Source of the DNA: Verrucomicrobia bacterium UBA6354
GTDB lineage: Bacteria > Verrucomicrobiota > Kiritimatiellia > RFP12 > UBA1067
Direction of reading: 5' to 3'
NCBI GenBank assembly: GCA_002440145.1
Contig: DJRS01000048.1
Coordinates: 1-8,285, forward strand
Length of the DNA: 8,285 bases
Made by a program: the position numbers and the translations under genes. Of the stretch, positions 1 to 5,812 are shown in pieces. Every line of letters starts with the position of its first letter. Within the stretch, counting starts at the first letter, position 1. The notes below the pieces were generated by a model. That model was not told where the DNA came from. It ran no database searches and saw only the letters and a program-made list of their open reading frames with translations.

Positions 1-2
1 CC

Positions 3-27
3 CTCTGCGTTCTCTGCGTCTCGGCGT
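3..27. repeat. Three imperfect tandem 8-9 base units (CTCTGCGT type)
   Basis: Three adjacent units can be read directly: CTCTGCGTT (3-11), CTCTGCGT (12-19) and CTCGGCGT (20-27), followed by GAGA. The array may continue to the left of the window. Read on the minus strand it is TCTCACGCCGAGACGCAGAG and onward. This resembles a sequence type (TCTCACGC-AGAGACGC-AGAG) that I recall as common between genes in unrelated bacterial phyla and often mis-annotated as protein. That resemblance is from memory and its function is unknown to me. No coding role is supported. Confidence 0.55.
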
Positions 28-76
28 GAGATATTTCTCGCCCCCGCTTGGTGCGGGAAATTGCGCCGAAAGCGCA
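28..76. other. Cluster of three short perfect hairpins
   Basis: Three consecutive inverted repeats lie directly after the tandem repeat. They are GAGA/TCTC with loop TATT (28-39), CCCGC/GCGGG with loop TTGGT (43-57), and TGCGC/GCGCA with loop CGAAA (62-76). All stems are perfect, but only 4 to 5 base pairs long. None is followed by a T-run on either strand, so they do not read as a standard intrinsic terminator. They could be part of the repeat element at the left edge or the decayed end of an upstream transcription unit. Confidence 0.4.
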
Positions 77-123
77 CCTTCGCATGTACCCGAGGCGTGT
101 ATTGCACCCTCACCCAAAAAGGA

Positions 124-190
124 ACCGAAAATGACAATGACTGGACAGTTTGGAAATTTTCCGGGGAGACTCCAGACCGAAAATAGCGGT
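124..190. promoter_or_regulatory. AT-richer patch with direct repeat and dyads upstream of the promoter
   Basis: The 9-mer ACCGAAAAT occurs twice in direct orientation, at 124-132 and 176-184, 52 bases apart. Between them are CTGGA (141-145) paired with TCCAG (171-175), and a compact dyad GGAAA-T-TTTCC (152-162). A weak ACCG/CGGT stem flanks the second 9-mer (176-190). The patch is clearly less GC-rich than the genes and lies just upstream of the -10 element, where operator or activator sites would be. No known regulator motif is recognised, so the regulatory role is inference. Confidence 0.3.
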
Positions 191-218
191 TTTGCCGGCG
201 TCCGTTTTATGGTATAAT
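190..218 (+). promoter_or_regulatory. Probable sigma-70-type promoter with consensus -10, leaderless layout
   Basis: TATAAT at 213-218 is a perfect -10 hexamer in an otherwise GC-rich sequence. The -35 is poor: TTTTGC (190-195) at 17-base spacing or TTGCCG (192-197) at 15-base spacing. The expected transcription start, about 6 to 9 bases after the -10, falls at roughly 224-227. That is on or just before the ATG at 227, so the transcript would be essentially leaderless. The G-run at 220-225 is one base from the ATG, too close to act as a normal Shine-Dalgarno. It would drive exbB and probably the genes behind it. Confidence 0.5.
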
Positions 219-226
219 AGGGGGGT

Positions 227-712
227 ATGAACATCACATTTGAACAAGCATGGCAGTATGGCGGCATCCTGATGTGGGTGCTTGCGTTTTTCTCGGTTAT
301 GGCGTTCGCGGTCATGATATACCTTTGGTACAGCCAACGCGCCGGCGTGTTCCTGCCCGACGCGCTCGCCCGGCTGAAAGCGGCGAAGGATCCTTCCGCC
401 GAAGGCGCGCGCATCGCGGGCGCGGTCTATGCCGCGGTGGAGTGGCTGGCGGACATCGCCGCGATCGCGCCGCTCGTCGGGCTTCTGGGCACGGTGCTGG
501 GCATGTTCCAGGCGTTCGGCGGCATCGCCGCGGACGTGACGGCGGGCGCGAAGCCGGTTGTTCTCGCGCAAGGCGTCTCGCAGGCGATCGTGACGACGAT
601 TTTCGGTCTGGCGATTGCGATTCCTTCCCTTGTCGGGTATGCGTTCTTTCGCCGGCGTGCCGCGAAGTTGATTGCGACGCTTGAGGTAAAGGCAGATGAA
701 ATTCAAGGTTGA
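227..712 (+). CDS. exbB: MotA/TolQ/ExbB-family proton channel subunit, compact form
   Basis: This inner-membrane subunit forms, with ExbD-type partners, a channel that uses the proton motive force to drive an envelope machine. At 161 aa it has three membrane segments: about 12-35, 77-100 and 116-141. The family signature is clear: P82-L-V-G-L-L-G-T89-V-L-G before the second helix region and T124-I-F-G-L-A-I-A-I-P133 in the third. T89 and T124 fall where E. coli ExbB has its channel threonines T148 and T181. The loop after the first helix is only about 40 residues, against about 100 in typical ExbB/TolQ, making the protein unusually short. The start at 227 gives the usual family N-terminus (short amphipathic stretch, then G-G-I-L-M-W). 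It overlaps exbD by 17 bases. ExbB, TolQ or another motor stator cannot be told apart from sequence alone. Confidence 0.9.
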   Translation: MNITFEQAWQYGGILMWVLAFFSVMAFAVMIYLWYSQRAGVFLPDALARLKAAKDPSAEGARIAGAVYAAVEWLADIAAIAPLVGLLGTVLGMFQAFGGIAADVTAGAKPVVLAQGVSQAIVTTIFGLAIAIPSLVGYAFFRRRAAKLIATLEVKADEIQG

Positions 713-1130
713 AGAGCGCACCAAGGCTCCCGCCCTCGCGTTGACGTCCATGCTTGACGTCATATTCCTGCTGCTTTGCTTCTTCGTGACCGCGAGCGTC
801 TATTCGCAGTGGGAAAGCGAGATTTCCGTCCGCTTGCCGCATGCGGAGACGGCGGACGAGCCCAATCGCCTGCCGGGCGAGATCATCGCGAACGTCACGA
901 AGGACGGGGCGGTCCGGGTGAACGGCGTCGCGCTGGCCCTGGAGGACCTCTCGGCGCGCCTGAAGCGCATCAGCGCGTTTTATCCGGACCAGGCGGTCAT
1001 CATCCGCGCGGACCGCGAAACGCCCTACGCGTCGCTCGTGAAGGTCCTCGACGCCTGCCGCGCGGCGAATGTGTGGAATTTTTCGTTCGCCACCTCGAAC
1101 GAAGACCGCCGGGAGGACATGGGGGAATGA
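696..1130 (+). CDS. exbD: ExbD/TolR-family biopolymer transport protein
   Basis: This is the partner of ExbB: a single inner-membrane helix carrying the proton-binding aspartate, followed by a small periplasmic domain. Residues 14-36 form the helix. D21, in the motif L-T-S-M-L-D-V-I-F-L-L-L, matches the essential Asp25 of E. coli ExbD. The periplasmic part (about 45-135) has the expected beta-alpha pattern and ends with the conserved V-I-I-R-A-D, then P-Y-A-S-L-V-K-V-L-D-A-C-R. At 144 aa it is normal in length. The start lies inside the end of exbB, with GAGG at 683-686 and AAAGG at 688-692 as possible ribosome binding sites. The stop overlaps the next gene as ATGA. The overlaps suggest translational coupling and fixed subunit ratios. 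Confidence 0.92.
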   Translation: MKFKVEERTKAPALALTSMLDVIFLLLCFFVTASVYSQWESEISVRLPHAETADEPNRLPGEIIANVTKDGAVRVNGVALALEDLSARLKRISAFYPDQAVIIRADRETPYASLVKVLDACRAANVWNFSFATSNEDRREDMGE

Positions 1131-3049
1131 TCGCCGCGCTGTTGCTGGCCGCGCTCGCGCTGCTGCCGTCCGACCGGATGGCACTGGCGGACAGGCTCTA
1201 CGACCGCGGCGACTACGCGGCGGCGCGGCGCGAATACGCGGCGCTGGCCGGGGCGGAAGGGATTTCGGCGGACGACTTGGACTATCGCCTGGGCGAATGC
1301 GCGCGCGCGCTGGGGGACGTCGCGGCGGCGCGCGCGGCGTACGGACGCCTTTTGGCGCGTTCGCCGCTTTCGGCCTATGCGCCGCGCGCGCGGCTCATGC
1401 GGGCGCTGTCCGCCCCCGACGCGGCGGAAAAGGCGCGGGAGCTGAAGGTGCTGGATGCCGACGCGACCCCCCGGGACGTCCGCGCCGCGGCGCTTTACCA
1501 CTTGGGCGTGCTCGAGAAGGACGCGGCGATCCTGGCGCGGTGCGTCCGGCTCGAGCCGAAGGGGGCGTACGCGGTCTACGCCGCCTTCAGGCGCGCGGCG
1601 CTTCTGGCGGCGAGCCCGGACGAGAAAGAGCGTCGCACGGCGGTCGGCGAGTATCTGGAAATCCACCATGGCACGACGGGCGACATGGCGGAACAGGCTC
1701 TTTACGCCGCCGGCGCGCTGTGCTACGGCGACAAGCGCTATGACGACGCCGCGCGCCTTTTCAGGCGGTTCCTGAAGGTCTATCCGTCCGCCAAGGAGGC
1801 ATCGCGCGCACGGTTGTACGCGGCGTGGAGCGAGTATCTGCGCGGACGCTATGCGGAAGCGTACCAGCTGTGCGAAGCGGTGCAGGCGGACGATGCGGCG
1901 TATTTGCGCGCGGCCTGCGCGGCGGCGCTCGGGGACAGGGCGAAGGCGCGTGCGCTCTACGCGTCCTACCTGGAGGACTATCCGGCGGGCCGTTCGCGCG
2001 CGGCGGCGGAGCTTGCGCAGGCGCGGATCGATTTCGACAGGGCGCGCGAGGCGTCCGACACGAACGCGCTCATCGCCGCGGCGCAGGCGGCGTCCGCGCT
2101 TTCCCGCCGCCCGGCGGACGCGCTCCGGCTGGGGTGGGCCTACGAATGGGCCGGACGGCCGGACGACGCGCGCGCGGTCTACGCGAAGATGCCCGCGGAC
2201 GCCCCGGGATCGGCGGACGCGGCGCAGGCACTGTACCGCCTGGCGCTCATGGACGTGCGCGAAGGGGCGTGGTCGCCCGCCGAAATGCGTCTGGCGGAGG
2301 CGCTCGCGACCGGGAAGCTGGGGGCGGACGAGGCGTCGGCGCACTATTGGCGGGGCATCGCGGCGTTCCGTCTGGAACATGCGGCGGAGGGCGCGGCGCT
2401 GCTCCGGAAGGCGCTCGCGAAAGGGCTGCCCCTGGACGAAGCGCGCGAGGCCCGGCTCATGCTCGCGGACGACGATTACGAAGCCGGGCGCACGGACGAA
2501 GCGGCCGGAGCGTATGCGCAGCTCGTGCGGGAGGGGGCCTCGGCGCGGATGGGCGCCGTCAAGGCGTTGGCGATCGGCGAGTTTCTGCTTGCGCGCGGCG
2601 ACACGGAGGCCGCGCAGTTGTGCGCCGCGGAAGTCCTGAAGCGGGCCGACTCCCCCGAATGGCGGCAGATGGCGCTTGTCTTGAGGGGCCGGGCGGAAGA
2701 GAAAAAGGAGGATTTCACGTCGGCCATTGCGGCCTACCGCGCGGCTCTCGCCGAAAAAGCGCGGACCGAATCCGCCGCCTGCGCGGCGCTCGCGCTGGGG
2801 CGGCTCGAGGCGCGAAAGGGCGAATACGGACAGGCGCGCAAGACGCTGGGCGAAGCGGTCGCGCTCAACGCCGGGAACAATGCGCGGCGGCTCGCGGCCT
2901 ATCTGGAGCTGGCGCGCGTCTGCGCGGCGTCCGGGTCCGTGCGCGAAGCGCGCGGCTATGCGACGGTGGTCCTCGCGCTTTTCGCCGACAAGGCGGCGGC
3001 GCAAGAGGCCCAGGAGATTCTCGACCGGCTCCCGGAGGAGGCGAAATGA
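1127..3049 (+). CDS. Large exported TPR-repeat protein of the ExbBD-VWA cluster
   Basis: This 640-aa protein is almost entirely helical TPR-like repeats, rich in alanine, arginine and leucine. The first residues (2-13) are a hydrophobic run that may be a signal peptide or anchor, although it lacks the usual positive charge ahead of it. A possible cleavage site is A-L-A at 19-21. Clear repeat units include 21-42 (L-Y-D-R-G-D-Y-A-A-A), about 200-245 (Y-D-D-A-A-R-L-F-R-R-F-L-K-V-Y-P, close to the CpoB/YbgF style) and about 520-620. The start at 1127 is chosen because its ATG overlaps the exbD stop and GGGAGG lies at 1111-1116; the same frame is open further upstream, but only as a shadow over exbD. 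It ends in an ATGA overlap with the VWA gene. A periplasmic scaffold role for the ExbBD machine, like CpoB in Tol-Pal or BatC in Bat clusters, is inference. Confidence 0.85.
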   Translation: MIAALLLAALALLPSDRMALADRLYDRGDYAAARREYAALAGAEGISADDLDYRLGECARALGDVAAARAAYGRLLARSPLSAYAPRARLMRALSAPDAAEKARELKVLDADATPRDVRAAALYHLGVLEKDAAILARCVRLEPKGAYAVYAAFRRAALLAASPDEKERRTAVGEYLEIHHGTTGDMAEQALYAAGALCYGDKRYDDAARLFRRFLKVYPSAKEASRARLYAAWSEYLRGRYAEAYQLCEAVQADDAAYLRAACAAALGDRAKARALYASYLEDYPAGRSRAAAELAQARIDFDRAREASDTNALIAAAQAASALSRRPADALRLGWAYEWAGRPDDARAVYAKMPADAPGSADAAQALYRLALMDVREGAWSPAEMRLAEALATGKLGADEASAHYWRGIAAFRLEHAAEGAALLRKALAKGLPLDEAREARLMLADDDYEAGRTDEAAGAYAQLVREGASARMGAVKALAIGEFLLARGDTEAAQLCAAEVLKRADSPEWRQMALVLRGRAEEKKEDFTSAIAAYRAALAEKARTESAACAALALGRLEARKGEYGQARKTLGEAVALNAGNNARRLAAYLELARVCAASGSVREARGYATVVLALFADKAAAQEAQEILDRLPEEAK

Positions 3050-4683
3050 CGCGCGAGAGAAAGCAGGACGTGTTTCTTCTGGCGCTTGCGGCGTCCCTGT
3101 TCATGCATGCGGCGCTGGTGCTGGTCATGCGTCCGCGGGTCATGACGCATGTCGCCCCCGACGAGCTGAAGGCGAGGCCGCGACGCACAATGCACGCGAT
3201 CGAGACGCCGAAGCGCCCCGAGACGGCCGCGTTCGCGGATGTCGGCGATCTGGAGGCGGCAAAGTCCGCGCCGGACGCGCCGACTGCCGCGGAGACGCGG
3301 ATTCCGCCAGCCGCCACGGGAACGGAGACGTCCCCGGAGCGGACCGGAGCGGACGCGCCCGCCTTGCCGCCGCCATCGCCGTCGCCCGAGGATTTTGGGC
3401 CGCAAGAGAAGGCGGTGCCGATGTCCGCGCCCAAAATGGCGGCGGAAGCGGCGTCTGCGGACTACCGGACCGTCTTGCCGGATGTCCCCATGGAGACTCC
3501 GACACGGCCCGCCGCGCCGGAGCGGGCGCGGTTGGAGCCGTCCTGGACGGCCGCGGCCGCGCCGATGGCGTCCGAGCCGTCCGTCGCGTCCGCGGTTCCC
3601 GAAAGCGCGCCGCAGATGCCCGTGGACGCGCTTCCCGCGGCGGAATCGGCAAGGGATGCGGGACGGACGGTCCGTTCGGACGTCCTTCCGCACGTGGACG
3701 AAGCGGTGGTGGACGAAGAAAAGAAGGCCGTGCGCGCGCTTCTGAACGTGCGCCGCGCGAAAGAACTGGACGCGGCGGTGAAGACGACGGTCTCCTCGGC
3801 CGCGGCGGGGGACTGGGTCTATTTCAGCGTCAAGATGGAGCCGCGCGGCCAATTGGAGGTCGTGCCGAAGGATTTCGTCGTTTTGCTGGACGCGTCCGGA
3901 TCCATTGGCGGGGATCGCCTCGGGAGCTGCCGCAAGGCGGCACGGCGGATCCTGCGTTCCGCGACGAATACGGGCGACCGGTTCAATCTTGTCGCGTTCC
4001 GGGACAGGTATTCCTATGCGTTCGCGAGCTGGCAGCCCTGCGACGCGGCGAGCTTCGGCAAGGCGGACAGGTGGCTTTCGAATCTGGCCGCGCACGGGCG
4101 GACGGACGTTTTCGCGACGATCAAGAGCGTGCTTACGCTGCCGCGCGACCCGGCCCGGCCGCTGATCGCGCTCGTGGTGACGGACGGCGACGCCACGGCG
4201 GGCGTCAGCGAGACGGCGGAGATACTCTCGCGCTTCACGGCGCTCAACGACGGGCTCGTGTCGGTCTACATGTACGGCGTGAAGAGCGGCGCCAACCGCG
4301 AATTGATCGACGTTCTGACGCAGGGCAACCGCGGCGAGAGTTTTGTGCACGAGGGCTTTCGCTGGCATGCGGGCGAGGGCATCGAGGCGTTCGGCGCGCG
4401 CTTCCGCGACCCGGTCCTGAGCGATCTGCGGATCGTGCCGGCGCAAGGCGCGCCGGTGGAGCTCTATCCGCGGCTGCTCAGGAACCTGTACCGCGGCACC
4501 AGCGTGACGTTCGTCGGACGCGTCCGGAAGGGTACTCCCGAAGTCGCGTTTTCCGTCCGCGCGCTCAACGGCCGGCAGGCGTACGAGGGCTTCTGCAGGG
4601 TGCGTCCGGACAAGGCCGTGTTTGACGCGAACGTGCCGCGCGAATGGGAGCGTTTGCGCCAAATCGACCTGCATTTGCAATAG
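3046..4683 (+). CDS. TonB-like membrane anchor fused to a von Willebrand A domain
   Basis: This is a 545-aa protein in several parts. Residues 1-8 are a charged cytoplasmic end. Residues 9-28 are a membrane helix with S17-L-F-M-H21, the same Ser-x3-His spacing as S16/H20 of TonB that couples to ExbB/ExbD. Residues 29-215 are a Pro/Ala/Glu-rich linker, and 218-245 a charged helix. A VWA domain (about 276-440) carries a complete metal-binding MIDAS: D282-A-S284-G-S286, T353 and D380-G-D382. Residues 450-545 are beta-rich and begin R-D-P-V-L-S-D-L, with Y-P-R-L-L-R-N-L-Y-R-G later. This resembles the part after the VWA in inter-alpha-trypsin-inhibitor-type VIT/VWA proteins. No TonB C-terminal domain is present. 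GGAGGAGG at 3034-3041 supports the start, which overlaps the TPR stop. It probably spans the periplasm and binds a protein ligand under proton-motive-force control; the ligand is unknown. Confidence 0.85.
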   Translation: MTRERKQDVFLLALAASLFMHAALVLVMRPRVMTHVAPDELKARPRRTMHAIETPKRPETAAFADVGDLEAAKSAPDAPTAAETRIPPAATGTETSPERTGADAPALPPPSPSPEDFGPQEKAVPMSAPKMAAEAASADYRTVLPDVPMETPTRPAAPERARLEPSWTAAAAPMASEPSVASAVPESAPQMPVDALPAAESARDAGRTVRSDVLPHVDEAVVDEEKKAVRALLNVRRAKELDAAVKTTVSSAAAGDWVYFSVKMEPRGQLEVVPKDFVVLLDASGSIGGDRLGSCRKAARRILRSATNTGDRFNLVAFRDRYSYAFASWQPCDAASFGKADRWLSNLAAHGRTDVFATIKSVLTLPRDPARPLIALVVTDGDATAGVSETAEILSRFTALNDGLVSVYMYGVKSGANRELIDVLTQGNRGESFVHEGFRWHAGEGIEAFGARFRDPVLSDLRIVPAQGAPVELYPRLLRNLYRGTSVTFVGRVRKGTPEVAFSVRALNGRQAYEGFCRVRPDKAVFDANVPREWERLRQIDLHLQ

Positions 4684-4693
4684 GAGAAAGAAG

Positions 4694-5794
4694 ATGGATT
4701 CGATTCAACTGAAGAGAAAGGCGGATTGCCGCTGGGATGCCGCGAGCCTTGGGGAAGTCATGCTTCGCTTCGACCCGGGCGACGGGCGCATTCACACGGC
4801 GCGGTCTTTCCGGGTCTGGGAAGGCGGCGGCGAGTACAACGTCGTGCGCGGCCTGCGCCGCTGCTTCGGCATGCGGACGACGGCGGTGACGGCGCTGGCG
4901 GACAATCCGGTCGGCCGCCTGGTCGAGGATTTCATGCTCCAGGGCGGCGTGGACGTATCGCACGTGAAATGGCTTCCGTACGACGGCATCGGCCGCGGCG
5001 TGCGCAACGGGCTCAATTTCGTCGAGCGCGGCTACGGGTGCCGCGGCGCGCGTTCGTGCGCGGACCGGGGGCATACGGCGATCGCCTCGCTCAAGCCGGG
5101 CGACGTCGACTGGGAGACGCTGTTCGGGAAGGAAGGCGTGCGCTGGTTCCACACGGGCGGCATCTTCGCCGCGCTTTCGGAGACGTCGGCCGAAGTCTGC
5201 ATCGAGGCGCTCAAGGCGGCGAAGCGGCACGGCACGGCGACGAGCTACGATCTCAACTACCGCGCTTCGCTGTGGAAGTCCATCGGCGGGCAGGCCAAAG
5301 CGCAGGAAGTGAACCGCGAAATAGCAAAGCACGTGGACGTGATGATCGGCAACGAGGAGGATTTCACCGCCGCCCTCGGGCTCGAGGTCGAGGGGGTGGA
5401 CGCAAACCTGACGGAGCTGCCCGTGGAGTCGTTTGCGCGCATGATCGACAAGGCGCGCGCGCTGTATCCGAACTTCAAAGCCGTCGCGACGACCTTGCGC
5501 GCGGTGAAGTCCGCGACGATCAACGACTGGAGCGCGTTGTGCTGGTACAAGGGGCGGCTGAGCCAGTCCGTCGCGCGCCCGGGGCTCGAGATTTACGATC
5601 GCGTCGGCGGGGGCGATTCCTTCGCCTCCGGGCTCGTCTACGGCCTAATGGAATTCGACGACGGCGCGAAGGCGGTCGAGTACGGCGCGGCGCACGGCGC
5701 GCTGGCGATGACCACGCCGGGCGACACCTCCATGGCGGTCAAGGCGGACGTCGAAAAACTCGTCGGGGGTGGCTCGGCGCGCGTCGACCGCTGA
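4694..5794 (+). CDS. kdgK: PfkB-family sugar kinase, likely 2-keto-3-deoxygluconate kinase
   Basis: This cytoplasmic kinase would phosphorylate 2-keto-3-deoxygluconate to KDPG, feeding Entner-Doudoroff-type sugar acid breakdown. At 366 aa it is slightly long for the family. Family features in order are G-E-V-M-L-R-F near residue 20, the sugar-site motif E43-G-G-G-E47-Y-N-V, W-F-H-T-G-G-I near 152, D186-L-N-Y-R190, the N-E-E-D segment near 218, and the catalytic G305-G-G-D308-S-F. The GGGDSF form (rather than GAGD) and the L-N-Y-R and W-F-H-T-G motifs are what I associate with KDG kinases, but another sugar substrate is possible. AGGAG (4682-4686), overlapping the previous stop, gives a good ribosome binding site 7 bases from the ATG. 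It sits 10 bases after the VWA gene with no evident functional link to it. Confidence 0.8.
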   Translation: MDSIQLKRKADCRWDAASLGEVMLRFDPGDGRIHTARSFRVWEGGGEYNVVRGLRRCFGMRTTAVTALADNPVGRLVEDFMLQGGVDVSHVKWLPYDGIGRGVRNGLNFVERGYGCRGARSCADRGHTAIASLKPGDVDWETLFGKEGVRWFHTGGIFAALSETSAEVCIEALKAAKRHGTATSYDLNYRASLWKSIGGQAKAQEVNREIAKHVDVMIGNEEDFTAALGLEVEGVDANLTELPVESFARMIDKARALYPNFKAVATTLRAVKSATINDWSALCWYKGRLSQSVARPGLEIYDRVGGGDSFASGLVYGLMEFDDGAKAVEYGAAHGALAMTTPGDTSMAVKADVEKLVGGGSARVDR

Positions 5795-5812
5795 GGGACA
5801 GGGCTTCGCACC

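Noticed and set aside
3..27. CRISPR array at the left edge
   Set aside because: Units are 8-9 bases, directly abutting and without spacers, unlike CRISPR repeats of about 23-40 bases with unique spacers.
43..76. Rho-independent terminator of an upstream gene
   Set aside because: The stems are only 5 base pairs and neither is followed by a T-run on either strand.
776..1126. Extension of the TPR protein to an earlier start at 776
   Set aside because: It would overlap most of exbD, whose frame carries the real motifs. The upstream translation is Arg/Gly-rich nonsense, and the ATG at 1127 overlaps the exbD stop in the usual coupled manner.
227..1130. Flagellar MotA/MotB pair
   Set aside because: The second protein is small, with an ExbD/TolR-type helix and periplasmic domain. 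It has no OmpA-like peptidoglycan-binding domain as in MotB, and the first lacks the long MotA loop.
1025..3004. Long open frame on the minus strand across the TPR gene, with similar minus-strand frames at 2956-4680 and 5645-7522
   Set aside because: These are Arg/Pro/Ala-rich translations typical of the antisense of GC-rich genes. They have no recognisable domains, while the plus strand has clear family motifs.
1825..3045. Extension of the VWA protein upstream, through the TPR gene
   Set aside because: The extra sequence is an Arg/Gly-rich shadow. The membrane helix after 3046 fits a true N-terminus, and GGAGGAGG precedes that ATG.
3046..4683. Canonical TonB or TolA
   Set aside because: Only the anchor and linker resemble TonB. 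The C-terminal part is a VWA domain with MIDAS plus a beta-rich tail, with no TonB or TolA C-terminal domain.
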